Shown in pieces: positions 38,139 through 49,338 of a stretch of 64,000 bases of DNA. Made by a program: the position numbers and the translations under genes. Location of the stretch: contig NC_083379.1 in the NCBI RefSeq assembly GCF_031755915.1, forward strand, positions 16,353,501 to 16,417,500, given 5' to 3'. Each line of letters begins with the position of its first letter. Position 1 is the stretch's first letter. Below the pieces are notes generated by a model. The model searched no databases and was not told the DNA's origin. It saw only the letters and a list, made by a program, of their open reading frames with translations. This DNA is from Ziziphus jujuba (Eukaryota; Streptophyta; Magnoliopsida; Rosales; Rhamnaceae).

Positions 38139-38172
<34 letters not shown>

Positions 38173-39627
38173 TTGGGGTTTTTACCTTAGTTGGCTGCCT
38201 CTATAAAATTAATTTTAATTTTTTTTAATTTCCAAATCAAATTAGGATTCTTTTATTTTATTTTTATGTGGATCCTAATTAATTAATTTTTAAAAACTAT
38301 TGTACTAGAGAGTTTATATTTATTTCTTTATCTAAATCTAGATAAATACATTTTTCATCCTATTTATATTGTGTAATTTACTATACAAAGAAAATAAATA
38401 AAAAACAAAATTTTTCTTTTCCTTATTTATGATATATTTTAACATAATCAAGGTTAATCAAGTTTGAACACATTTGACTTTTAAATAGGATCAAGTTTGA
38501 TTTTATTTCAGAGAGGGAATTTATTCAATAATACAAGTTCGTGGATATGTAAAATATCAAAATCAAACCTACAGTTTGAAAGTTATGGTCAAAACAAATT
38601 AGTAGCAATTTTTGTCATTATGGGGTATGAAAATTAAGTTAAATTGAATCATCTTCTTTCTCACCTCACTCTAAAATAGCAGTCATCATTGTTGTCTCTT
38701 TCTAAATCCATAATTTAAAAAACTTCATAACTTACTTTACCAATTGTCGTTTGCTTTGCCGTTAGTGGCATTGAAAAGCTTGCATGACGAGAAACATCGT
38801 CCAACAAATATCTAACCACATTGTCATCGGAAAATTCATGTATTCCATTTTTCAATCGTAAAAATTCTAGCATTTTTGCTTATTGAAAAATGCACATTTC
38901 CACATGCTTTTAACCGTATGAGTTTATTTTTGGCATCCTGCAAACTCAAAAGTATCTTTATCTTTTTAATGATAAAATAAAATTTCAACAACGTTTTGTT
39001 TTCGATTTTCAAATAATTTCAACCACTATTGATTTTATTTGAGATTATATTCTTATCCTACATCTCTTAAGCTTTGTTTTGATAAATAGGTTGTATAATT
39101 TAGTTAAGATTTTAAAAAATCTAATTTTAGGTACATGGGTATTTGGGGTTTAACAAAATTGGACTGTCTAAGGATGTTTTCTTTGGCTAATATTGGTACA
39201 TTTTAAGTTGATAATAATCTATAACAACTTATTGAAACATAAATTTCAAAAATTATCAAGTAGATGGAAAATATCCAATTTTTGATCAGAGATTAAGAGG
39301 AATTATACTTGATTTGGATGGTAATTGGATAACCTAGGATCATATAGAAGTTGAGATTGTGTAATTAGATATTAACAACAGACAGTAGAAGGTTTAATTT
39401 TATAAAATTGATTTTAGGTGAAAACCCCAATTTTAGGTATTGAGTATTAGGGGTTTAGACTATAATTAGACTTTTGGGTGACAATTTTGGGTGATTAGAG
39501 AGTTATAAAGTTATTTTATGACCTTTGTATGCATGATTATCTCTCGTTTAATTTTTAAAAGGCTAAAAAGTGTTTTTGTTATAATTTTAGGCGCCGTGAC
39601 GGAGATTGGAGGTGATGAGTTTTAGGC
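37704..39627. other. AT-rich intergenic region with a trace of the solo-LTR family
   Basis: No gene. At about 38560-38640 the strings GTTTGAAAGTTATGG and CAAAACAAATTAG resemble part of the 5' region of the Del-like LTRs seen elsewhere in the window, so a heavily worn LTR piece is likely. A (TA)n run lies at 38143-38164. Confidence 0.4.
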
Positions 39628-40682
39628 GCGGGCCGCCACATCACCGGCAACCGTCGCCGGAACAGTAATTTCCGACGGTGGCCGTTTGCTATGAAATTTT
39701 GCAGATTTGTAGATCGTGAGGAGAGCAATCCAACGGGACCGACGGTGAGCAAAACGGAGGTCGGACGGCGGAGAAATCACCGTTTGAAGATTTTCGACCC
39801 CTCGCCGGAAAACGCTCCGATCCCGGCGCGTCGGTGGTCCGATGGCCGTGATTTTTGGTGGGTAGGCCGGACTTGAGGAGAGGATGCTGGGTGTATGGCG
39901 CGTGTACTGTTTATCGGCCGGAATAGTGCCGATTCGCGGTGGCCGGCGGTGGAGGGGGAAAAATCGCCGCCAAACTTCGGACGTCCGATCCGGGCGCGTC
40001 CGGCGGCCGTTCGCCGTGAAATTTGGAGGTTTTGCCGGAAATGAGGTGGGCAAGCTTTCTGTCCGGCGCGTGTACAGTAACTCGGCCGGAACAGTGGCAA
40101 AATCCGGTGGCCGGCGGTGGCTCTCTCTCTCTCTCTTCTCTCTCTTTCTCTCTCTTCTCTCTCTTTCTCTCTCTTCCCCGAGAGTTTTTCAAAATTAAAA
40201 CCCTGTGTGACACTGTTCATGCCACGTGGACCAATCAGAAACTGACACGTGGCGTTTCACTGTTCACCGACCCAAAAAAATATTAAAATAATACGGTATC
40301 CGGTAAACTTCAAACGTCCATAACTTTTTAACCGGATGTCCGTTTTGAGCGTGCCGCTAGTCTGTGAACTCGTATCGACGAGCACTTCACAACCATGCAT
40401 GAGTCAAAGCTCAATTCCCTATAAACAAAAAGTCAACTCCGGCATCCCTTGGACAGTTTGGACCGCAACTTGTTTCGTCCATAACTTTCAAACCGTAGCT
40501 CCGTTTTCGACGTGCTACCAGTCTACGAACTCGTGGCATCGTGCACTTCGCCACGGTGCCCTAGTCATCTCGAAATTCCCACCGAGTCTAAAAGTCAACT
40601 TTTGACCCCTTCGGTCAACGGTCAACGGTCAACCTCGGTCAACGTGCACGGATTCCGGTGCGATTTGGGACGGGGTGTTACA
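39628..40682 (-). mobile_element. Truncated LTR of the solo-LTR family (copy 3), minus orientation
   Basis: On the minus strand this starts TGTAACACCCCGTCCC at 40682 and follows solo LTR 2 closely (10140-11157) to about 39628, where similarity stops. Only the first about 1.05 kb of the LTR is present. It carries the same CT-rich run (40119-40180). It abuts the start of the next, more diverged LTR copy. GC-rich ORFs here are not genes. Confidence 0.85.
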
Positions 40683-40883
40683 GGGATAGGGTATGAAAAT
40701 GGGCTAGATCCATCAACGAATGGCGAAATCATCGGAAAAAGTGGACTCATCACCACCGGCTTTGCCAACACAATTTGGGCTTCCTTCACAGTCGATGCGT
40801 GTGACCAATGGTCGTTGACAATGTGGCAAATGGATCAAAGTTGAGAGAGAGAGGGAGGAGAGAGAGGGAGTACTTCTTGTCAC

Positions 40884-40915
<32 letters not shown>

Positions 40916-41035
40916 AAAAAAGAGAAAAGAAAAAGAAAAAGAAAAGGAAAAATAATGGTGACACATGGACCTTTCTGATAGCAATATATGGCACCTTTCA
41001 ATTGGTGACATCTAGCATCTGTCAGAGGTCCTTTA

Positions 41036-41485
41036 TGTGAGATCGCACATCGATTCGAAAGGGGAACGAAACATGCCTTATAAGGGTGTGTATATCTTTT
41101 CCTTGTGACGCATTACCATCTCCTAGAGATGCGTAGAAAACCGTGAGAGGTAGGATCGGACTCACCACCTAGCTTCCAAAGCGGATAGTATCATCGTTGG
41201 GCCTGGGAGGCCCAAGCCAGTGAGACTGGTAGGTGAAGGGGTGGGACCCTTAACTACTATGACACGTTACCGTATCCTAGAGACGCGTAGAAAACCGTGA
41301 GAGGTAGGATTGGGCTCACTATCTAGCTTCCAAAGCAGACAGTATCATGGTTGGGCCCAAGAGGCCCGGGTCAGTGGGACTGGCAGGTGAAGGGGTAGGA
41401 CCCCTAACCACTATGAAGCATTTTAAACCCGTGCGGTGAGGCCCAAAGCGGACAATATTACATGCGGGTGGACTGGGCTATTAGA
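41036..41485 (+). repeat. TRIM 1 left LTR with internal tandem duplication
   Basis: The LTR contains two tandem units of about 154 bp. The first begins TGACGCATTACC at 41106 and the second TGACACGTTACC at 41260; each includes CTCC/ATCCTAGAGA, CTAGCTTCCAAAGC and GTGGGACCC-like strings. The LTR ends TTAGA rather than the expected TTACA. Confidence 0.9.
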
Positions 41486-41552
41486 GTTGGTATCAGAGCC
41501 AGTATCCGGATCGGTGTGCCATCAAGGATGCTGTACCCCATGGGGGATGGAT

Positions 41553-42004
41553 TGTGAGATCCCACATCGATTGGAAAGGAAAGCGAAACATGCCTTATAA
41601 GGGTGTGGATTACCTTTGCCTTGTGATGCGTTACCGTCTCCTAGAGATGTGTAGAAAACTGTGAGGGGTAGGATTTGGCTCACCACTTAGCTTCCAAAGC
41701 AGACAGTATCATGGTTGGGCATGGGAGGTCCGGGCCAGTGGGACTGACAGGTGAAGGGGTGGGACCCCTAACCGCTATGACACGTTACCGTCTCCTAGAG
41801 ATGCTTAGAAAACCTTGAGGGGTAGGATTGGGCTCACCACCTAGCTTCCAAAGCAGACAGTATCATGGTTGGGCCTGGGAGGCCCAGGCCAGTAGGACTG
41901 GCAGGTGAAAGGATGAGACCCCTAACCACTATGATACATTTTAAACCGGTACGGACGGGCCCCAAAGCGGACAATATCACGTGTGGGTGGACTGGACTAT
42001 TACA
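41553..42004 (+). repeat. TRIM 1 right LTR with the same internal duplication
   Basis: Starts TGTGAGATCCCAC and ends TATTACA. It carries the same two-unit internal duplication as the left LTR, so the duplication existed before this insertion. Confidence 0.9.
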
Positions 42005-42434
42005 CTTTAAATACCCCTCTACCTGATAAAGTCAGTCCCAAAAAAAATAGGGCACAATTTTACGAACCCATACTTTTTAACCATAGGTCCAAATAAAGTG
42101 TGTACCCAGTCTGTGGACTCTTATGGATAAGCACTATCACATAATACATGAGTCAAAATCGAAATCCATACAAACAAAAAGTCAATTAGGCTCGCCAATT
42201 AGTCTGGACTGTACCTTGTTTTGATAGTAACTTTGTAATTTTAGCCCCAATTTTAGCATAGCATCAGTCTACAAACTCATGTTGAAGGTACTTCACCACG
42301 ATACCTTGGTTAATGTGAAATTCCTCTCATAGTAAAAAGTCGATCGTGGGATCCACTGGTGATTTCCGATCGACTTTGATCAAATTTAGTCAAAAACTCA
42401 AATTCGGAGCATTTTTTCGGATTGGAGTGTTACA

Positions 42435-42998
42435 TATATACCTTCCAGCTTGTCAATTCAGGTTCATTCATTGATCACCAATGATTTAGTTATAGTTGTC
42501 TTTCTTGCCAGCTTAGCAAAGTTTGTTAATTAGCTTCACAAATATTTAATAGATCTGTAATAGCATGTGTCTTCAAAGTTGCCTTTATATATCCATTTTG
42601 CTAGCTTAGTCGGTTAACCAAAATGGTATTCAGAGAAATCAATGAGAGAAGCTTCTTGAAACTTTACTTACGCTTAGAGCTTTTCTTTAATTTTCCTTTA
42701 CTTTCCTTTGTTTTCTAGTATTTTCTTAGCTCACAATTATATTGCGGTATTAGAGCCAGCAATCGAAGAGGTCATGGGTTCAAAACTCAATAACTTCATA
42801 TAAAAAAGTCGTAAAACACATATAAAGACTCAAAGTAAGCTAAAGGAGGCAGACGTACATGTGAAGAAGAGATTTAGAGAAAATATATAAAAAAATAATA
42901 ATAATAATACTCACCTCGCGATGATTTAAGGTTTTGGAGAACTAATAATACAATTCAACTCAGCATATATATAAGTATATATATATATATATATATAT
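42435..42998 (+). repeat. Possible LTR remnant with primer-binding site
   Basis: A (C)TTTATATATCC TATA-like motif (near 42583) and a T-rich stretch precede GCGGTATTAGAGCC (42745-42758), which resembles the initiator-tRNA-Met binding site GGTATCAGAGCC. GAGGTCATGGGTTCAAAACTC follows at about 42769, a phrase often found just inside plant LTR retrotransposons. LTR borders and a second copy were not found, so the call is tentative. The rest is AT-rich. Confidence 0.35.
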
Positions 42999-43203
42999 AG
43001 TCATATAGTCCTTCTACTGCTTGGACTGTTCGCATATAGACTAGAGAAAAACCGACGCTATTTTTAAAAAAAATCCTAAACAGCATCAGCTTTTCTCTCA
43101 CATATACAGGAAAAGCCAATGTTTTTCAGGATTTTTTTTTTTAAAATAGTGTCAGCTTGGTCTCTGGTCCACATGCAGACGGTCTTGACCATAAAATCGC
43201 CCT
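42999..43203. mobile_element. MITE 1 inserted in a (TA)n run
   Basis: About 205 bp with arms that are imperfect inverted repeats: the left arm has TTGGACTGTTCGCATATAGAC...GAAAAACCGACGCTATTTTT, the right arm inverted has CAAGACCGTCTGCATGTGGACC...GCTGACACTATTTT. (TA)n runs lie on both sides (42974-42998 and 43203-43220). No coding capacity. Confidence 0.75.
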
Positions 43204-43395
43204 ATATATATATATATAATTTTTCTTACATGTGAGAAATCCTGGAGGAATTTATCAGGAGCATCTGTATAAGCTACGGTTTTTCGTAAAATTATCATTA
43301 ATATATATACAATAGACAACTTTTCTTAGAAAAACCATTATATTTACAAGTGTCCTAGACAAAATTTGTTCAGGATTTCAAATAAAAGAGATTCT

Positions 43396-43400
<5 letters not shown>

Positions 43401-43433
<33 letters not shown>

Positions 43434-43445
43434 ATATATATATAT
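43401..43445. repeat. (CT)n-(TA)n microsatellite
   Basis: A run of CT dinucleotides (43404-43430) passes into TA dinucleotides. Confidence 0.9.
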
Positions 43446-43741
43446 ACATCAACTAGGCTCAAATCAAATTTTTAATACCATGATTAATGTTAGGATTTTC
43501 TTTTTTAAGCTTTAGATTGTATCAAGAATCGAGATTTAAAATTACATTTATTAATTATTGGAGATTAATAAAATTAGCTTTTCCTCGTTGGGTTTTTAAT
43601 ATGCCAATAAATTCATATTTTACCATTTTTGAATTTTAAATCTTAGTCTTTAATATTGTCCAAAGGCTAACAAAGGAAGATCCAATATTAAAAACATCAG
43701 TTTATCTTGATATAAGTCTGACTATATATATATATATAAAG

Positions 43742-43887
43742 GGTCTACCATGGGGACCGACCGCATGTCTTACGTGCGGACCAAAATGTGATTAAAATTT
43801 GAGCCCTTTGATTTGCACATTTGGCATCAATGGCCCTGGACCAAAGTTGGTCTCACGTGAGAATTTTAGCCAAATCTTCCATTTCCC
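43742..43887 (+). repeat. Left terminal inverted repeat of the 4-kb element
   Basis: Pairs with 47556-47701. Matches include GGTCTACCATGGGGACCGAC, TGTGATTAAAATT and GTTGGTCTCACGTGAGAATT. Similarity fades near 43890. Confidence 0.85.
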
Positions 43888-44246
43888 ATTCGCAAATTCC
43901 CTTATCTTCTCCTCCCATTCGTAGCTTCGTTTCTCTTCTCCATTCCAGTGACGTTGTAGGCCACCGATCTCTAGCTCTCGGGAAAGCCGTTCAGCCCCAC
44001 CCATGCCAGCCCTGCGCCAGATAAAATCCGTAACTTCTCTGTTGCTTCCATCGGCCACCGACCAGCCCTCCCCTAGATTTTCATCATTTTCCTTTTGCTT
44101 ACCTTTGTTTTTGTTCTTTATAAATGAAATTCAGCAACTATGTTATTATAGTTTCAGATCAGTTACCAGAAAAAGTGGAGGAAAATATTTACATTTTTTT
44201 GACTATGTTTTTTTTTTTTTGTTTCCCTATGAATATTGATAAGGTC

Positions 44247-44277
<31 letters not shown>

Positions 44278-46146
44278 CTGAGAACTCTCTGCTATATCTG
44301 AGTTGAAATGGTTTAATTTGGTTTTCATGTTGAGTAGAGCTTTTTGTTTCCTCAACACCCAGATATGATTTATCAATAAATAGGCTTGTTGAAAGTTCAA
44401 ACTTGGCTGTTTCCACTGGCCACCGGCCAGCCCTGCCTCGGTACATTTCTTTTACTTTGCCTTAAGCCCGATGAAACATGTGTGCTTGGTTTTCCTTGGG
44501 CTTCTTTTAAACTGTAAAGACTTTAGTTAGTGGTAGAACCTCATGTGAATAATGAAACAATTTGGTGAAATTAAAATTGGAAGGTTACATAACTGTAGTT
44601 CATTTGTGCATTTGAATTATTTTTAATTGATTGCTTAGAGAAGGCAACAAAGTTTTGCAATGATATCCCTTTTGTTTTAGTCATGCAATATTTAAGTGAA
44701 TCATGTTTTGTATGTTCCAATATATCATGAGGAACCAAAAATTATATCATGTTTCAGTCACTGGATAAAGTATCAATTGTGTTTTGTCTTTCTCTTTACA
44801 GATGGGATGGTTCTCTCATATCAACTTAAGATGGACTGGCTTCACAATGAGGAAAGATGGGAATGAAAAGCTGTCAAATGGAGCAAGTATAGTGTTACTG
44901 ATAGGAGTGCTGGAATTTTGCCGAACGTTATTGAATTTTTCACATTGCAGTTGTTAGCTTGCTTACTAGTGACAATGCGAATGCTGAAAATGAATGTTGA
45001 ATTGTACCATTAACACGCTTTAAATTTACCATAAAAGAAAATGTTGGCAATGTTTCTTAATGGTTGGATTGAAATTAGTGTAACTCACTAACTTTGAAAG
45101 TGTAACTTAGATATTTGTGTTGTGAATAAATTACTGAAAGTTAAGTTCTAAGAATTGGTGTTGCATTTGGATTCTTTATGTCTTTCCATTTGTTTTTTAA
45201 CCAGAAGATGTGTACTGGTAGATAATCTCCAGAAATGCATTATTGGCATACCTGTAAATAACACCTGATAATTTACTAAAGCAATGGATATTTCAAATGT
45301 AAGAAACGAAATGTACATCTATAACTTTGGTTGACTGTGACCCATACCAGAGAGATAAAACAGCCAATAAGAGCCTCATCAAAGTTGGAAGTCAACAATT
45401 AAACACTTTTCTATTAAACAAAGCCCACATTGACAAGCAAGTATCTCGGCACTACATTTAACGAAATCCGTAGTTTTTTTTTTTTTTTTTTTGTCCATGC
45501 GTAGCAACAACACAGCACTACACCGTGAGAACTACTACATAGCAAAACCAGCTTTCCTAACGGCACCAAATTTTTGTCTTCCTTCCTCCTTAGGTTCCAT
45601 TAGATGGAGAAATATATTCAAAAGTTATAACCATTTGTACTAAAAGCTTGAGTGGAGGAAACCTAACTACCACAAAATCCATATCATTTACAATATAATT
45701 GCAGCAATCGATAGTTACAACATACTTGAGAGACAAAGGCAAAACTCCAACAGCACTTCAAACTGCAACCACCAATTCAAAAACCAATCAGATATTAATA
45801 AAATATAAAAATTAATTTGTTTTCTCATCAAAATAACTCTTGCAACCACCAATAGCATTTATGTAAGACCTAAAACAACAGAACATGACACTTTAGTTTT
45901 GTCCAGCATATTCAGTTGACTAAACGAATCAGTATTAAACTGTAAACTACAATCATATTTTTTTTTTTCTTTCTTTTAAAGTTCCCAACTTCCTATGGTT
46001 TAGTAGTTAGATGATATCAGTACTTATAATAAAGAAATTGAAAAGTCCAGGTAGCTTAAAACTGAAGCGTGAGTCAATCAAAAGACAAAAATATTATCAC
46101 ATGCAGATAGTTTCGTTGCAACATGCATAAGTAGATGGGGTGACAA

Positions 46147-46222
46147 GGTACCGGCAGATATTGTGTTGACTTTAACTCTGTGTTGGTACCAGCAGATATT
46201 GTGTTGACTCTAACTCTGTATT
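46147..46222. repeat. 38-bp tandem duplication
   Basis: Two units, each beginning GGTACC(G/A)GCAGATATT, at 46147-46184 and 46185-46222 with a few differences. Lies inside the 4-kb long-TIR element. Confidence 0.85.
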
Positions 46223-46713
46223 TTCTACCAGCTTCAAAAGCAAGGACCTAAATGAATCACCATATCTCCACCATATCTATGACTAATTATTCAAGAAAAG
46301 TTGTCATGTTATGACAAGTGAATCTGAAAAACTAACCAGAAAACATATCATGAATAAAATAAAATACCCAGGAATGATCCTCTCAGAAGCAATGTATGCT
46401 AGAGAAATTGAAGGCAAAGATTAAGGACGTTCGCTGTTCAAACAGGTCAAGTCTATATTCTGGAAGTGTTCTGATATATGGCAGCAGCATAACCACTTAA
46501 TTTTATCCTCTCTGACTTGCTCTCCTCTCTTCATTTAATATCCAATTACTCCAATAATTATATATGTTATACTGTTCTGATCTGCTGCTGAATATATATA
46601 TATATATATATTCTATATTTTGATATGTTATAAGTTCTTTTTTTTGTAAACATTTTTCTTTCCATACTATCAAAATGCATATGTCCTTGCCTGTCTTTCA
46701 TCAAGCAAAATGA

Positions 46714-46744
<31 letters not shown>

Positions 46745-47555
46745 AATCATTAGCTAGGTAGCTCAATTAATATCGAATCCTACATACACAATACGAATCT
46801 AATGATTCTAATCACACCCACACATACACTTGGTTGGACCCAATATATATATGATCGAAGATGATGATGATTCTAAATAAATAAATAAAATAGTGAACAA
46901 AAAAAGAAAATTGTGTTTAGACATAAAGGAGTTTAAATGAAAATCATGCCATCTTAGAGTAAAAGGTTGAAGGTTGTAAGAAATTTCCACACTCCCCATC
47001 ACCTAATACACTGGGATTAGAGTTGATGAACTTCCCCACTTGTAACTTTGATTCAATCCTTTCATTTTCTCAATCTCTTCTTCTATGACATCCTACTTTT
47101 TCTTACACATGTTAATAAATAAATAGATAACCAAATAATATATGGGATATGATGGCCTTAATTATATTTTCTTTTTCGTTTTTTTTATTTTTTTACTTAC
47201 ATTATTGAAGCAGAAAATTTCAAGTGACTTGCATTTTCAATTTGGACAGGACTCAATGATGCAAGACTAAATGATCGGTTCCATGTAATTGAATGATAAA
47301 AAATACAAAACATATAACTAGAATGAAAAAAAAAATTACAAACTATAAAATCACCAATAGAGGACAGAGGCACTCATGGTGGTTGGAACGATTGGGCTGG
47401 AACTAGAAAAGGAGAAGAGGAACCAGAGTAGAAGAGGAGTGAGGTGCGGGGGTCGCAAGGGTGGCAATGGTGGCGCGAGGTGGTGGGTTTGCAAGAGTGG
47501 TGCGAGCTGGTGTGATTGGGAATTTTGGCAAAGATATTTCGAGCTGCTGCAAGCG

Positions 47556-47701
47556 GAAAATGGGAGCCTTGGCCCAAATTCTCACGTGAGACCAACTTTT
47601 GTCTAGAGCCATTAATGCTAGATCTGCAAATCAAAGGGCTCCAATTTTAATCACATTTTTGGTCCACACGTAAGGCATGCGGTCGGTCCCCATGGTAGAC
47701 C
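47556..47701 (-). repeat. Right terminal inverted repeat of the 4-kb element
   Basis: Reverse-complement partner of 43742-43887, ending GTCCCCATGGTAGACC at 47701. Confidence 0.85.
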
Positions 47702-47708
47702 TTCTCTG

Positions 47709-47748
<40 letters not shown>

Positions 47749-47749
47749 T
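47702..47749. repeat. (CT)n-(TA)n microsatellite
   Basis: A CT run passes into a TA run directly beside the right end of the long-TIR element. Confidence 0.9.
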
Positions 47750-48840
47750 AATTAGCCTCCAATGAATAATTTATACTAAGGCTTGTTGATCTATCACTTG
47801 CTCATCAGCTTAGCCGACTCCTCTAGTCCTCATAATCAAAGTGAACAAAGTAGTAATTGCAAAAAATAAATAAATAAATAATTTTACTTGAAAAAATAAA
47901 ACATAAAATAAATATGCCTTTATATGTTGTCTAGGGATTAATTAAAGTTTGATATTTATGAGTAATGTTTTAAAATGTTAAATAGCAAACTGGGGCGTTT
48001 TCCCTTCTATAAGGTAAGACATAAACCTCAAGGCGTTGGAAACGTAGGCCTTTCGAGTATTAAAACCTATATAATATTTAAAAGCTAAATAGTCAAGAAA
48101 TAAAGTTGCCACATATTGTCGTAAGGCTACTTTGATATCTCTCCAAAATCATAAAAAAAATTAAAAAAATAAACTCATCTTCCATTCTCCTTATTATTTG
48201 TGGCTATTAATATAATTAAATAATATTGTAAAAACTCATCCATGTAACAATCATGTTTTTTTGTTTTTTATTATTAAAAGTATTTCACTCAAAAATTCCA
48301 TACGCAAATACATATATGGATATGTAATAAGTGGAACTTTAATATTATTAATATCTAGATTTCAATAATTAGATTGATATCCTTATTTGTATAATTTATA
48401 TATTAATATCTTTGTTGCTTTTTTATATTTATATTATTATATAATAATAAATTACCTTATAAGGTAAAAAGTCTTTATATGGTAAATAATAATAATAATA
48501 ATAATAATAATAAAGGTAATTACATTATATTACGAGGATTTAATATAGAAAAATTAATTATTTATAAAGAATAAATATATATATATATATATATATCTAT
48601 ATATAAATATCTATAGTCAGAATAAAAAAATATTAAAAAATATTTTATAATCTATATATTAATATCTGTATGGGTTTGTTATATTTATTTTATTGTAAAA
48701 TAACATGATTTTGTGCACGGTAATTAATAATAAAATTAATCTCTTTATTTATACAATTTATACATTAATATACTTATTGCCTTGTTATGTTTATTTTATT
48801 GTAAAATAATAAGATTTTGTTTACAGTACTTAATAACGAT

Positions 48841-48879
<39 letters not shown>

Positions 48880-49139
48880 ATTTTTTAAAATATAAGATGA
48901 AAGATGTATATATAATAAAAGATATTCTTATTCTTGAAGATATTTCCCATAAAAATTCCATATACTAATATATTCACATATGAATATATAATAAATGAAA
49001 AATTATAAAATAATAAGATTAATGTATGCTAATTAATAATGAAATTGATCTTCTTATCAAGAAATTTAAGATGAACAATATATTTTTTTCAATATTTTTC
49101 AAAAAATGCTTAATATATATGTATATATATATATATATA

Positions 49140-49294
49140 CAGTCCGTCTATGGTGTGGACGATCCTCATGCGGACTACAGTATTAATGACGCTTTTTCAT
49201 AATATTGGTGACGATTTTCTAAGAAACCGTCGTTAATACTATGAAAAACCGTTACTAATACTGTGGTCCTCATGCGGACCGTCCTCACCATAGA

Positions 49295-49301
<7 letters not shown>
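49140..49301. mobile_element. MITE 2 inserted in a (TA)n run
   Basis: About 160 bp, close to a palindrome: the left arm has TCCGTCTATGGTGTGGACGA and TCATGCGGAC, the right arm inverted has TTCTATGGTGAGGACGGTCC and GCATGAGGACC. Internal arms ATTAATGACG and CGTCGTTAAT also pair. (TA)n runs flank both ends (49118-49138 and 49301-49331). Confidence 0.8.

Positions 49302-49338
<37 letters not shown>

Larger units (their letters stand above)
41036..42004 (+). mobile_element. TRIM 1: complete terminal-repeat retrotransposon in miniature
   Basis: Two direct LTRs (41036-41485, 450 bp; 41553-42004, 452 bp) start TGTGAGATC. They enclose only 67 bp of internal DNA, made of a primer-binding site GTTGGTATCAGAGCC (41486-41500, matching initiator methionine tRNA) and a purine tract GGGGGATGGA. 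The 5-bp duplication CTTTA flanks the element (41031-41035 and 42005-42009). It has no coding capacity, so it depends on another retrotransposon's proteins. This is the definition of a TRIM. Confidence 0.93.
40683..42434 (-). mobile_element. Diverged LTR of the same superfamily (copy 4), minus orientation, carrying a TRIM
   Basis: On the minus strand it begins TGTAACACTCC at 42434 and shows the ordered landmarks of the solo LTRs: GTCGATC and AGTCGAT near the start, AAAGTTAC, TGACTTTTTGTTTG, GGTTAAAAAGTATGGG, then a C/T-rich run (40842-40935). It is clearly older than copies 1-3. The TRIM 41036-42004 is inserted in it, with a CTTTA duplication. Its 3' portion is lost at 40683. Confidence 0.65.
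43742..47701. mobile_element. 4-kb element with long terminal inverted repeats, non-autonomous
   Basis: The first about 145 bp, starting GGTCTACCATGGGGACCGAC, match the reverse complement of the last about 145 bp well past TTGGTCTCACGTGAGAATTT. Long terminal repeats of this type suggest a Mutator-like or foldback element. There is no transposase reading frame, so it is non-autonomous. The flanks are (TA)n on the left and (CT)n-(TA)n on the right, and no clear 9-bp duplication can be read because of them. The interior contains a (CT)n run (44250-44276), (TA)n runs and a possible exon-like piece at 44802-44955 preceded by CTTTCTCTTTACAG. It may therefore have captured host DNA. Confidence 0.7.

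Noticed and set aside
39622..40286. Several ORFs of 100-147 codons on both strands
   Set aside because: Same GC-rich part of LTR copy 3; no conserved frame or known domain.
41486..41500. tRNA-like sequence GTTGGTATCAGAGCC
   Set aside because: It is the TRIM primer-binding site, complementary to a tRNA end; no tRNA gene surrounds it.
41036..42004. Possible Cassandra TRIM carrying 5S rRNA sequence
   Set aside because: Size and structure fit a TRIM, but I see no 5S-like internal promoter or 5S core in the LTRs.
42745..42790. Possible tRNA or SINE head (GGTATTAGAGCC...GGGTTCAAA)
   Set aside because: No A-box/B-box spacing or cloverleaf could be drawn; it fits better as a worn primer-binding site of an LTR element.
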